Shown one piece after another: positions 34,345-43,024 of a stretch of DNA of 64,000 bases. The notes beneath the pieces were generated by a model. That model did no database searches. It worked only from the letters and a program-made list of their open reading frames with translations, and was not told where the DNA came from. Numbering within the stretch: the first letter of the stretch is position 1; every line of letters starts with the position of its first letter. Made by a program: the position numbers and the translations under genes. The DNA comes from Rhodobacter sp. (lineage in GTDB: Bacteria; Pseudomonadota; Alphaproteobacteria; Rhodobacterales; Rhodobacteraceae): positions 62,001 to 126,000 of the forward strand of contig JACKKF010000013.1 of the NCBI GenBank assembly GCA_020637555.1, written 5' to 3'.

Positions 34345-36117
34345 GTGACCGACACCCTTTTGCCCACCGATCTGGTCGAATTCCTGTTGTTCGACTGGCT
34401 GGAGCTGGACCAGACCCTGGCCCGCCCCCGGTTCGCCGATCATGACCGCGAATCGATCCTGGCCCTTCTGGGATTGGCCGACCGCCTGGCCAGGGACACC
34501 TTTCTTCCGCATTACAAGAAAGCCGATCAGATCGAGCCCCGCCTGACACCCGAGGGCGACGTTCATGTCCTGCCCGAGGCCGGCACCGCGCTGCGCGCCT
34601 ATGCCGAGGCCGGGTTCATGGCCGCGCCCTTTGCACCGGACCAGGGCGGCCTGGGCCTGCCGGAACTGGTGCACATGGCGGCGACCGGCAGCTTCTTTGC
34701 CGCGAATCTGGCCACCGCGGGTTACGCGATGCTGACCGTCGGCAACGCGCGGTTGCTGGTGCACAACGCCAGCGCCGCGCAGATTGACGCCTTTGTGCCC
34801 CGGCAACTGGATGGCCGCGCCTTTGGCACCATGTGCCTGTCCGAACCGCAGGCGGGATCGTCGCTGGCGGATGTGCGCACCCGCGCGGTGCCGGATGGCA
34901 ACGACGATCTGGGACCCCGCTATCGGCTCAGCGGCAACAAGATGTGGATCTCGGGCGGGGATCAGGACATCTCGGACACCATTCACCATCTGGTTCTGGC
35001 CAAGATCCCCGACGCCGACGGCTCGCTGCCTGAGGGCACCCGGGGCTTGTCCCTGTTCCTGGTGCCCAAGCATCTGCCGAACGGCGAACGCAACGATGTC
35101 GTGGTCGCCGGCCTCAATCACAAGATGGGCTACCGGGGCACCTCGAACTGTCTGCTGAACTTCGGCGAAGGCACACGCTTTCGCCCCGCCGGGCAGGCCG
35201 GCGCGATCGGCTGGCTGGTGGGGCAGCCCGGGCAGGGGCTGGCCATCATGTTCCACATGATGAACGAGGCGCGGCTGGGTGTGGGCCTGGGCGCCGCCGC
35301 GAACGCCATGCGCGCGCACGCCCTGTCGGTGGACTATGCGCGCACCCGCCTGCAGGGGCGCGCCGACCCCAGGGGTGCCCCCGTGGCCATCGCCGCACAT
35401 CCCGATGTGGCGCGGATGCTCACCCGGCAGCAGGCCATTGCCGAGGCCGCGCTGTCGATGATCCTGTTCTGTGCCCGCCTGGTCGATGACCGGGACACCG
35501 CGGAAACACCGGACGCCCGCGCGCAGGCCGACAGGCTGCTGGGCCTGCTGACGCCGGCGGCAAAGACCTGGACCTCGGAATGGGGACTGGAAGTCAACGC
35601 GATCGCGATCCAGATCCACGGCGGTTATGGCTATACCCGGGATTTCGATGTCGAGCAGCTCTACCGCGACCAGCGCCTGAACCCGATCCACGAGGGGACG
35701 ACCGGCATCCAGGGCATCGATTTTGTCGGCCGCAAACTGCTGAAGGAGGGCGGCGCCGGGCTGGAGATGCTGGCCGAACGCATCGCCCGCACCATTGACC
35801 GCGCCGGTCGCGCCGACCTGTCCGACGAGGCTCACGCCCTGTCCGCCGCCTGGGCCAGGTTCCTTGACGTGCGCCAGGCCCTGCCGGCGATCCCGCGCGA
35901 CCATTGGATGAGCTTCGCCACCGATGTTCTGGACGGATTCGGCACCACGCTGGCGGCGTGGATCCTGCTGGATCAGGCGCTGGTCGCGGGCAGCGAGACC
36001 CGCGCCACGCTGGCACGCTTCTTCATCGCCTATGACCTGCCGCGTGCGCACCGGGCCTTTGACCTGGCGCTGCGCAAACCCGTTCCCCTGCTGGATTTCA
36101 CCGGAGACGCCCCATGA
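34345..36117 (+). CDS. Acyl-CoA dehydrogenase (DmdC-like, long form), 590 aa
   Basis: FAD enzyme that introduces the alpha,beta double bond into an acyl-CoA. FGTMCLSEPQAGSSLADV and GNKMWISGGDQDIS are the flavin and substrate motifs, and LNPIHEGTTGIQGIDF carries the probable catalytic Glu region. A C-terminal extension of ~120 residues makes it the long type found in 3-methylmercaptopropionyl-CoA dehydrogenases (DmdC) and relatives. The start is a GTG after GGGAGAG; no nearer ATG fits. It overlaps the next gene by ATGA and opens a four-gene beta-oxidation operon. Confidence 0.9.
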   Translation: MTDTLLPTDLVEFLLFDWLELDQTLARPRFADHDRESILALLGLADRLARDTFLPHYKKADQIEPRLTPEGDVHVLPEAGTALRAYAEAGFMAAPFAPDQGGLGLPELVHMAATGSFFAANLATAGYAMLTVGNARLLVHNASAAQIDAFVPRQLDGRAFGTMCLSEPQAGSSLADVRTRAVPDGNDDLGPRYRLSGNKMWISGGDQDISDTIHHLVLAKIPDADGSLPEGTRGLSLFLVPKHLPNGERNDVVVAGLNHKMGYRGTSNCLLNFGEGTRFRPAGQAGAIGWLVGQPGQGLAIMFHMMNEARLGVGLGAAANAMRAHALSVDYARTRLQGRADPRGAPVAIAAHPDVARMLTRQQAIAEAALSMILFCARLVDDRDTAETPDARAQADRLLGLLTPAAKTWTSEWGLEVNAIAIQIHGGYGYTRDFDVEQLYRDQRLNPIHEGTTGIQGIDFVGRKLLKEGGAGLEMLAERIARTIDRAGRADLSDEAHALSAAWARFLDVRQALPAIPRDHWMSFATDVLDGFGTTLAAWILLDQALVAGSETRATLARFFIAYDLPRAHRAFDLALRKPVPLLDFTGDAP

Positions 36118-36929
36118 TCGACCCCGCCCGCCTGTTCGACCTGACCGGAAAGACCGCCCTTGTAACCGGCGGCGCCACCGGCCTCGGCCGCACCGCCGCC
36201 GAGGCCTTGCTGGCGGCCGGCGCCCGCGTGCTGATCGCCTCGCGCAAGGGCGACGCCTGCATCGCCGCGGCCCAGGACCTGTCCGCCATCGGCCCATGCG
36301 AGGGCTTTGCCGGCGATGTCGGCACCGAGGCCGGCGTGGACGCGCTGGCCGCCGAGGTGGCGGCTCGCACCGACCGGCTGGACATCCTGGTCAACAACGC
36401 CGGCGCGACCTGGGGGGAACCCTTTGGCAGCCACGGATTCAAGGCTTTCGATCGGGTGCTGTCGGTCAATGTGACGGGCCTGTTTACCCTGACGCAGCGG
36501 TTGATGCCGATGCTCGCCGCGTCGGGCACCGCGCAGGATCCCGCGCGAATTGTCAACATCGGCTCGGTCATGGGCACGATGCCCATCGCCGACGGGGCCT
36601 ATTCCTATGCGGCGTCCAAGGCGGCCGTGCATCACCTGACCCGCATCCTGGCCAATGAATTCTCGGGCCGGCACGTCACCACCAACGCCATCGCCCCCGG
36701 CCCGTTCGAAACCAGGATGACGCGCTATTCGCTGGGCGATGACGCGGGCAAATCGGCGGCCTCGGCCGTGGTGCCGATGGGCCGCATCGGCTGCGAGGAT
36801 GACCTTGCAGGCACCGTGCTGTTCCTGACCGGGCGCGGCGGCGCCTATGTCTCGGGCGCGATCGTGCCGCTGGATGGCGGCATATCGGCGCGCGCACCCC
36901 TGCACATGTTCCGCGAGGATGACGCATGA
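36114..36929 (+). CDS. SDR-family oxidoreductase, 271 aa
   Basis: NAD(P)-dependent short-chain dehydrogenase/reductase. The cofactor motif is TGGATGLGRTAAEA, NNAGATWGEP follows, and the catalytic set is Ser in NIGSVMG with YSYAASKAAVHHL (Tyr-x3-Lys). It ends in a typical PLDGGISARA segment. It overlaps both neighbours by four bases. Oxidation or reduction of a hydroxy- or oxo-acyl intermediate in the same pathway is likely. Confidence 0.9.
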   Translation: MIDPARLFDLTGKTALVTGGATGLGRTAAEALLAAGARVLIASRKGDACIAAAQDLSAIGPCEGFAGDVGTEAGVDALAAEVAARTDRLDILVNNAGATWGEPFGSHGFKAFDRVLSVNVTGLFTLTQRLMPMLAASGTAQDPARIVNIGSVMGTMPIADGAYSYAASKAAVHHLTRILANEFSGRHVTTNAIAPGPFETRMTRYSLGDDAGKSAASAVVPMGRIGCEDDLAGTVLFLTGRGGAYVSGAIVPLDGGISARAPLHMFREDDA

Positions 36930-37378
36930 CCATGCTGGACACCCGGGTCGGCGAAATCATCGGCACGTCGGACTGGATCGTTCTGGACCAGGCCCGCATC
37001 GACGCGTTCGCCGATGTGACCGAGGATCACCAGTTCATCCATTGCGACCCGCAGCGCGCCGCCGGCAGCCCCTTTGGCGGCACCATCGCGCATGGGTTTC
37101 TCACGCTGTCGATGCTCAGCCGCATGGCCGCGCAGGCGTTGCCGATCCTGACCGAGGTGCGCGAAAGCCTGAACTACGGCTTTGACAAGGTGCGTTTCCT
37201 GACGCCCGTGCCCTCGGGCGCGCGGGTCAGGGCCGTGTTCACCCTGCAAGGGACCGAGGCCAGGCCTGGAAACCGGCAGATGCTGCGCTTTTCCGTCACC
37301 GTCGAGATCGAAGGAACCGACCGCCCGGCCGTCGCGGCCGACTGGCTGGTCATGCTTGTCTATGGAGAACCCGCATGA
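36926..37378 (+). CDS. MaoC-type enoyl-CoA hydratase, 150 aa
   Basis: Hotdog-fold (R)-specific enoyl-CoA hydratase. The hydratase 2 motif FADVTEDHQFIHCDPQRA contains the catalytic Asp and His, followed by GGTIAHGFLTLSMLSRM. It hydrates the product of the adjacent acyl-CoA dehydrogenase. Translation is coupled on both sides by ATGA overlaps. Confidence 0.92.
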   Translation: MTMLDTRVGEIIGTSDWIVLDQARIDAFADVTEDHQFIHCDPQRAAGSPFGGTIAHGFLTLSMLSRMAAQALPILTEVRESLNYGFDKVRFLTPVPSGARVRAVFTLQGTEARPGNRQMLRFSVTVEIEGTDRPAVAADWLVMLVYGEPA

Positions 37379-38250
37379 GCAAGGATTTCACCGGCCGCGT
37401 GGCCATCGTCACCGGCGCGGGCGCTGGCCTGGGCCGCAGTCACGCCCGGGCACTGGCCGCCGAGGGGGCGCGCGTTGCCCTGTTTGACCTGAGCGCGCCG
37501 CAGACCGTCGCCGACGAGATCCGCGCGGCGGGGGGCGAGGCCCTGGCCATCGCCTGCGACGTGGCGGACATGGCAGCGGTCGAACGCGGCGTGGCGCAGG
37601 TGATGGACGCCTGGGGCAGGGTTGATGTGCTGGTGAACAACGCCGGCATCCTGCGCGACAAGACCTTTGTGAAACTCGCGCCGTCGGATTTTGCGCTGGT
37701 GCTGGCCGTGCATCTGACCGGCAGCTTCAACTGCACCCGGGCGGTGTGGGAGATCATGCGCGCCCAGGGCTATGGCCGCGTGGTGCTGACGTCGTCGGCG
37801 TCGGGTATCTATGGCAACTTCGGCCAGTCGAACTATGGCGCGGCCAAGGCGGCGATGATCGGCCTGATGAACGTGCTGCATCTTGAGGGCGCGAAATACG
37901 ACATTCGCGTCAACACCCTGGCCCCCACCGCCGCCACGGGCATGACCGAGGGTCTGATCTCGGCCGAGGAAGCGGCCCTTCTGGCGCCCGAGACCGTCTC
38001 GCCGGGCGTGCTGTATCTGACACACGAGGACGCCCCGTCCCGCATGATCCTGGGCGCGGGCGCGGGGGTCTTTGCCGTGACCCACATCACCGAAACCGAA
38101 GGCGCCTGGTTGCCGCCCGAGCAGCGCACCGCCCGGGGCATCGCCGCCGCAATGGACCGCATCGCGGACCGGACGGGCGAAGCCACGCACGACTCGGCGC
38201 TGGAGCAGACGCGCAAGTTCGTCCGCATCGCGCGTCAGGCCGGCGCCTGA
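37375..38250 (+). CDS. SDR-family (3R)-hydroxyacyl-CoA dehydrogenase-like, 291 aa
   Basis: Short-chain dehydrogenase resembling the dehydrogenase unit of peroxisomal multifunctional enzyme type 2. VTGAGAGLGRSHARALAAEG binds NAD(P), NNAGILRDKTF is conserved in that group, and the active site is SSASGIYGNFGQSNYGAAKAA split over the Ser and Tyr-x3-Lys. It would oxidise the (3R)-hydroxyacyl-CoA made by the MaoC hydratase, which is the classical partnership of the two. Last gene of the operon, convergent with emrB. Confidence 0.9.
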   Translation: MSKDFTGRVAIVTGAGAGLGRSHARALAAEGARVALFDLSAPQTVADEIRAAGGEALAIACDVADMAAVERGVAQVMDAWGRVDVLVNNAGILRDKTFVKLAPSDFALVLAVHLTGSFNCTRAVWEIMRAQGYGRVVLTSSASGIYGNFGQSNYGAAKAAMIGLMNVLHLEGAKYDIRVNTLAPTAATGMTEGLISAEEAALLAPETVSPGVLYLTHEDAPSRMILGAGAGVFAVTHITETEGAWLPPEQRTARGIAAAMDRIADRTGEATHDSALEQTRKFVRIARQAGA

Positions 38251-38254
38251 CGGC

Positions 38255-39796
38255 TCAATGTTCGCCCGGGGGCATCTGCGGCGCGGGTCCCCCGGCCTTG
38301 GGCGAGCGCAGGAAGAACACGATCGGCACCGCCGCCAGTGTCAGCAGCAGCATCAGGAAGAAGTTGTCCAGATAGGCCAGCATCGCGGCCTGCTGTGACA
38401 CCAGCCCGTCGAAGATCCGCACATAGGTCGGGTTGCCTGACAGCAGCCCCGGCGCCTGCATGTGGACCTGCGGCGAATCGATGGTCAGGCGCGAGGCCAG
38501 TTCCTCGTGATTGACCGAGACCATGCGCGCCAGGACCGTGGTGACGATGGAAATCCCCACACCCGACCCCACGTTCCGCACCAGGCTGAAGAACGCCGTC
38601 GCATCGCCCCGGAACCGGGCGTCGAGCGTGGCGAAGGTCAGTGTGGACAGCGGCACAAAGACAAAGCCCAGGCCAAAGCCCTGCACCACGCCCGACCAGA
38701 TCACCAGCCGGTCGTCCATCACCGTGTCGAACCCGGTCATCATCCAGGATGCGGCGGCCGTCGCCCCCAGGCCGAACAGCACCAGCACGCGGGCATCGTA
38801 TTTCGACACCAGCCGCCCCACCACGATCATCGACAGCATGGTTCCCATGCCGCGCGGCGCCATGACCAGACCGGTGGTCATCACCGGATAGCCCATCAAC
38901 CCCTGCAACAGCGGGGGCAGCAGCGCCAGCCCGGAAAACAGCGTCATGCCGATGATGAAGATGAAGACAAGCCCCATGGAGAAGTTCCGGTCGCGGAACA
39001 TGCGCAGATCGACAAAGGGATCCTCGGCCGTCCAGCAGTGGATGAAAAAGACCCACAACCCGGCGATGGCAAGTCCGCAATACAGCCAGGTTTCGACCGA
39101 CTGGAACCAGTCCACCGCCTGCCCGCGGTCCAGCAGCAGTTGCAGCGCACCCACCGCCAGCGCCAGCATGGCAAAGCCGAAGAAGTCGAATCGCCGCGCG
39201 CGGGGTTGGCCATTGGGCAGAAAGATCAGCACGCCGATCAGCGCCAGCGCACCCACCGGCAGGTTGATGAGAAACACATAGCGCCAGTTGAAATATTCGG
39301 TCAGCCAGCCGCCCAGGGTCGGCCCGATGATCGGCCCCACCATGATCCCGGCGCCATAGATCGCCATTGCTTGACCGATCCGTTCACGCGGGTTGATGTC
39401 CAGGATCACCGTCTGCGCCAGGGGCACCAGCACCGCGCCGAAGATCCCCTGCGCGACACGGAACGCGATCATCTCTTCCAGCCCGGTCGCGATTCCGCAC
39501 AGCAGGGACGAGGCCATGAACCCCGCGATCGCAATGGCGAACAGGTTGCGCCGGCCCAGCCGGTCCACCGTCCAGCCCGTCATGGGCGTGGCGATGGCCG
39601 ACGCGACGATATACGAGGTGAGCACCCAGTTGATCTCTTCCTGGCTGGCGCCCAGGCTGGCAGCCATATGCGGCAAGGCGACGTTGGCGATCGTGGTGTC
39701 CAGCACCTGCATGATCGTCGCCAGCATGATCGCCGCCGTCAGCCAACCCCGGTGCTGAACCTCGAGGTTGGGTTTCGACAGGACAGGGGCGCTCAT
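38255..39796 (-). CDS. emrB: DHA2-family MFS multidrug exporter (EmrB-like)
   Basis: Proton-coupled inner-membrane exporter of 513 residues with about 14 hydrophobic segments. MTGWTVDRLGRRNLFAIA is the loop 2-3 motif and GPTLGGWLTEYFNWRYVF is the antiporter motif C region. It overlaps the adaptor gene by ATGA. With the HlyD-type adaptor and an outer-membrane channel, not encoded here, it would pump hydrophobic toxins out of the cell. Confidence 0.92.
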   Translation of the reverse strand: MSAPVLSKPNLEVQHRGWLTAAIMLATIMQVLDTTIANVALPHMAASLGASQEEINWVLTSYIVASAIATPMTGWTVDRLGRRNLFAIAIAGFMASSLLCGIATGLEEMIAFRVAQGIFGAVLVPLAQTVILDINPRERIGQAMAIYGAGIMVGPIIGPTLGGWLTEYFNWRYVFLINLPVGALALIGVLIFLPNGQPRARRFDFFGFAMLALAVGALQLLLDRGQAVDWFQSVETWLYCGLAIAGLWVFFIHCWTAEDPFVDLRMFRDRNFSMGLVFIFIIGMTLFSGLALLPPLLQGLMGYPVMTTGLVMAPRGMGTMLSMIVVGRLVSKYDARVLVLFGLGATAAASWMMTGFDTVMDDRLVIWSGVVQGFGLGFVFVPLSTLTFATLDARFRGDATAFFSLVRNVGSGVGISIVTTVLARMVSVNHEELASRLTIDSPQVHMQAPGLLSGNPTYVRIFDGLVSQQAAMLAYLDNFFLMLLLTLAAVPIVFFLRSPKAGGPAPQMPPGEH

Positions 39797-40911
39797 CTCA
39801 GGCGATCCAGTCGGGTGCGCCCGGTATCGACCGAAACAACCGCGCTCATCCCGTCGCGCAGACGGTCCAGATCGCCGGCCTGGACCGCGATGCGCACCGG
39901 AACGCGCTGCGTGACCTTGACCCAGTTGCCGGTCGCATTCTGTGCGGGGATCAGCGCGAACTGCGACCCGGTCGCCGCGCCCAGGCTATCGACGGTGCCG
40001 GTGATCGCCAGATCGGGATAGGCATCGATGCTGATGGTGACCGGCAACCCGGGTGTCAGGGTTTCCAGCTGCGTTTCACGAAAGTTGGCGTCGATCCAGG
40101 TCACATCGCGCTGCACCAGGCTGGCGACCGAGGTGCCGGGCGCCACATATTGCCCGACGTTCAGATTGCCGATCTGGCTGACAACCCCGGAAACCGGCGC
40201 CACGATCTGCGCGCGTGCCAGGTTCCGTTCGGCCTGGGCGTGCTGCGACTGGGCCGCGCGAACGGCGGGGAAATCGTCGGTGGCAATCTGCGGATCGCCG
40301 CCCAGCGCGGCCACGGCCACGGCCACACCGGCGCGCGCCAGCTCGACGGCATTGTCGGCCGACTGCGCGGCCAGCGTGGCATTGTCCAGCGCCGATGGCG
40401 TGGACAGACCGCGGCTTTCCATTTCCTGCTGACGCTCATAATCGCGGTGGCGCACCTGGGCCAGGGCCTCGGCCGCGGTCACCTGCGCCTGCGCCGACAC
40501 CAGGCCCGCGCGCAACTGCTCCACCTGCAACCGCGAGGCAGCCAGCGCCGCGTCCGCCTGCGCCAGCGCGATGCGGTAGGGCTCGGCGTCGATGGCGAAC
40601 AGCGGGGTGCCGGCCTGGACATACTGGTTTTCGGTCACATAGACCTCGGTGATGCGGCCGGCGACATCGGCCGAGATCGGCACCAGGGGCTGATGCACAT
40701 AGGCGTTGTCGGTTTCGATATACCGCCCGCCGGTCAGCCAGACATACCCGCCACCCACCGCCAGCAGCACCGGAACCAGCAGCATCAGGCCCTTGCGGCT
40801 GCGCTTGCGCGGCTTTGACGGCGCGGACACCGGCGTCGCGGCGACCGTTTCATTGGCGGGCGCGGGCGACGGGGCGGGCGTCGGGTCGATTTTCTTGGAA
40901 ACGGCGTTCAT
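39793..40911 (-). CDS. emrA: HlyD/EmrA-type membrane fusion protein
   Basis: Periplasmic adaptor of 372 residues. A Pro/Ala-rich cytoplasmic start, one membrane anchor (LMLLVPVLLAVGGGYVWL), then the biotinyl-lipoyl-like block RYIETDNAYVHQPLVPISAD. A long alpha-helical hairpin spans ~90-190 and the beta-barrel VAPVSGVVSQIGNLNVGQYV lies in the second half. The start shares one base with the marR stop (TGATG). Confidence 0.92.
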   Translation of the reverse strand: MNAVSKKIDPTPAPSPAPANETVAATPVSAPSKPRKRSRKGLMLLVPVLLAVGGGYVWLTGGRYIETDNAYVHQPLVPISADVAGRITEVYVTENQYVQAGTPLFAIDAEPYRIALAQADAALAASRLQVEQLRAGLVSAQAQVTAAEALAQVRHRDYERQQEMESRGLSTPSALDNATLAAQSADNAVELARAGVAVAVAALGGDPQIATDDFPAVRAAQSQHAQAERNLARAQIVAPVSGVVSQIGNLNVGQYVAPGTSVASLVQRDVTWIDANFRETQLETLTPGLPVTISIDAYPDLAITGTVDSLGAATGSQFALIPAQNATGNWVKVTQRVPVRIAVQAGDLDRLRDGMSAVVSVDTGRTRLDRLR

Positions 40912-41351
40912 CAGGCAACGTCCTTCTCGGTCGCCGCCATGACGACCAGATTGTCAAAGATATGGGTCAGCGCATGCATCATCGCGGCGCGTTCGGTTTC
41001 GGACAGACCGCTGAGAGCGCGGGCATAGACCTGCGTGGCAACCTCGCGCGCCAGGTCGATGGTGGGCCCTGCGGCTTCGGTCAGGGTCACGCGCTTGGCG
41101 CGGCTGTCCTGCGGATCGGGCGCCCGTGACACCAGCCCCTGGCTTTCCAGCCGCTCGATCACGTCGCTGACGGTCATCGGGCTGACCTCGATCGCGGCGG
41201 CCAGGGCTGCCTGGGTCTGGCTGCCCTTGCGCGACAGCGTGGCCAGCACGCGCCACTGGTTCAGCGTCAGCCCGGTTTCGCGCGAACGGCGCTCGAACTC
41301 GGCCTTCAGCAGGCGCGAAACGTCATGAAGCAAAAGGCCGAGGCTGTGCAT
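40911..41351 (-). CDS. MarR-family transcriptional regulator, 146 aa
   Basis: Winged-helix dimer. The reading head is SQTQAALAAAIEVSPMTVSDVIERLESQGL, read across helices 3-4, followed by the wing DPQDSRAKRVTLTEAA. I start at MHSLGLLLHD because an ATG 11 codons upstream lies inside a perfect palindrome that is the likely operator; the ribosome site before the chosen ATG is weak. First gene of the emrAB operon, so it probably represses it until a drug or phenolic ligand binds. Confidence 0.87.
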   Translation of the reverse strand: MHSLGLLLHDVSRLLKAEFERRSRETGLTLNQWRVLATLSRKGSQTQAALAAAIEVSPMTVSDVIERLESQGLVSRAPDPQDSRAKRVTLTEAAGPTIDLAREVATQVYARALSGLSETERAAMMHALTHIFDNLVVMAATEKDVA

Positions 41352-41378
41352 GGCAGGGCAGGACTCCAAAAGATACGG

Positions 41379-41395
41379 ACCCATATAATATGGGT
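41379..41395. promoter_or_regulatory. MarR operator candidate ACCCATATAATATGGGT
   Basis: Perfect 17-base palindrome in the 149-base gap between the divergent marR and msrB. It contains TATAAT on the plus strand and TATTAT on the minus strand, so it overlaps both possible -10 elements. A bound MarR dimer could shut both directions. Confidence 0.65.
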
Positions 41396-41500
41396 TCGTG
41401 CTTTTGTCCAGACCGGTCCTCGTGGCTGTTGCGCGATGAAAGGGGCTTGCCCCGGGCGAAAGTGGCACCACATTGGATCGCATAAGAACGGGAGAGGATC

Positions 41501-41938
41501 ATGCCCTATCAAAAGACCCGCGAGGCGGTGGAGCGACTGACGCCCGAGCAATACCGCGTGACCCAGCAAAACGGCACCGAACGTCCCTTTACCGGCGAAT
41601 ACGACCACCATTTCGAACCGGGCATCTATGTGGATGTCGTCTCGGGCGAGCCGTTGTTTTCGTCGTCGCAGAAGTTCAACTCGGGCTGTGGCTGGCCGTC
41701 CTTTGCGAAGCCCATCGCCAATGTGACCGAACATCGCGACACCACGCATGGAATGATCCGTGTCGAGGTCCGCTCGCAGCACGGCGACAGCCACCTGGGC
41801 CACGTCTTTCCCGACGGGCCGCGCGCAATGGGCGGGTTGCGCTATTGCATCAACTCGGCCAGCCTGCGTTTTGTCCCCAGGGCACAGATGCAGGCCGAGG
41901 GATACGGCGACTATCTGGATCAGGTCGAGGAGAACTGA
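41501..41938 (+). CDS. msrB: Peptide methionine-(R)-S-oxide reductase
   Basis: Reduces methionine-R-sulfoxide in proteins, 145 residues, cytoplasmic. The catalytic Cys116 lies in GLRYCINSASLRF and SGCGWPSFA is intact. The two Cys-x2-Cys pairs that hold structural zinc in most MsrB are missing (VVSGEPLF and QHGDSHLGHVF at those places), so this is the zinc-free form. GGAGAGG precedes the ATG. It is followed one base later by msrA. Confidence 0.94.
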   Translation: MPYQKTREAVERLTPEQYRVTQQNGTERPFTGEYDHHFEPGIYVDVVSGEPLFSSSQKFNSGCGWPSFAKPIANVTEHRDTTHGMIRVEVRSQHGDSHLGHVFPDGPRAMGGLRYCINSASLRFVPRAQMQAEGYGDYLDQVEEN

Positions 41939-41939
41939 C

Positions 41940-42443
41940 ATGACCGAACGCGCAATTCTGGCCGGCGGCTGTTTCTGGGGCATGCAGGACCTGATCCGCA
42001 AACTTCCGGGCGTGAGCGCGACGCGGGTCGGCTATTCCGGCGGCGATGTCGCGAACGCGACCTACCGCAACCACGGCACCCACGCCGAGGCCATCGAGAT
42101 CCTCTTTGATCCGGCGACGCTGAGCTTTCGGCACCTGCTGGAGTTCTTCTTTCAGATCCATGATCCGACCACGCCGAACCGGCAGGGGAACGATCTGGGC
42201 ATGAGCTATCGCTCAGCCATCTATTACACCAGCGAGGCCCAGAAGCAGACCGCCCTGGACACGATCGCGGATGTGAATGCCTCGGGCCTGTGGCCCGGCC
42301 GGGTCGTGACCCAGGTCGAACCCGCCGGCGCTTTCTGGCAGGCCGAACCCGAGCATCAGGATTATCTGGAGCGCATTCCGGACGGCTATACCTGCCACTT
42401 CCCGCGCCCGGGCTGGGTTCTGCCCCGTCGCGCGGCGGAATGA
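41940..42443 (+). CDS. msrA: Peptide methionine-(S)-S-oxide reductase
   Basis: Reduces methionine-S-sulfoxide, 167 residues. The catalytic Cys11 is in AGGCFWGMQD, and GYSGGDVANATYRNHGTHAEA and EPEHQDYLERI complete the active site. Cys152 (YTCHF) near the end could be the recycling Cys. The start lies one base after the msrB stop and the end overlaps the next gene, so both stereoisomer repair enzymes are made together. Confidence 0.94.
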   Translation: MTERAILAGGCFWGMQDLIRKLPGVSATRVGYSGGDVANATYRNHGTHAEAIEILFDPATLSFRHLLEFFFQIHDPTTPNRQGNDLGMSYRSAIYYTSEAQKQTALDTIADVNASGLWPGRVVTQVEPAGAFWQAEPEHQDYLERIPDGYTCHFPRPGWVLPRRAAE

Positions 42444-43024
42444 CCGACCCGGCGGCCTGCCGGCTTTGCGCAGCCGCGTTCGCCCGCACCGCCACGCGGC
42501 ATGAACCGCGCCCCGTGCTGTGGGCGGCGCCCTCGGCGCGAGTGTTGATCGCCGGGCAGGCACCGGGTCTGAAGGTGCATCAGTCGGGTGTGCCGTTCGA
42601 TGACCGCTCAGGCGACCGACTGCGCGACTGGCTGGGGTTGGACCGCGCCACGTTCTATGACCGCAGCCGCCTGGCGATCGTGCCGATGGCCCTGTGCTTT
42701 CCGGGCTATGACGACAAAGGCGCCGACCTGCCCCCGCCCCGCTGCTGCGCCGAGACCTGGCGCAGCGGAATACTCGCGCAGTTGACAAACCTGCGGGTGA
42801 CCTTCGTCATCGGCCAGTATGCCCAACGCTGGCATCTTGGCCCGCAGGCCAGCAAGGGGGGTGTCACCGCGACCGTCGCGCGCTGGCGCGATCACGCGCC
42901 ACGGGTCTTTCCGCTGCCGCATCCATCGTGGCGAAACAACGCGTTCCTCAGGCGCAACCCGTGGTTTGAAACCGACCTTCTGCCGGCCGCCCGGGCGGCC
43001 GTCCGACAGGCCCTAGCCGCTTGA
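42440..43024 (+). CDS. Uracil-DNA glycosylase superfamily protein, 194 aa
   Basis: Probable base-excision repair protein. Motif A reads LIAGQAPGLKVHQSGVPF and the late HPS motif is FPLPHPSWRNN, both typical of the COG1573 group. Cys residues at 7 and 10 (CRLC) and a CC pair (PPPRCCAETW) could bind an iron-sulfur cluster, but the spacing differs from family 4 enzymes. It overlaps msrA by ATGA, giving a three-gene oxidative-damage repair operon. The lesion specificity is uncertain. The 3-prime end overlaps the convergent XRE-cupin gene by 12 bases. Confidence 0.82.
   Translation: MTDPAACRLCAAAFARTATRHEPRPVLWAAPSARVLIAGQAPGLKVHQSGVPFDDRSGDRLRDWLGLDRATFYDRSRLAIVPMALCFPGYDDKGADLPPPRCCAETWRSGILAQLTNLRVTFVIGQYAQRWHLGPQASKGGVTATVARWRDHAPRVFPLPHPSWRNNAFLRRNPWFETDLLPAARAAVRQALAA

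Noticed and set aside
40911..41483. Longer MarR protein starting upstream of the palindrome
   Set aside because: It would place the likely operator inside the coding region, and the added residues are not MarR-like.
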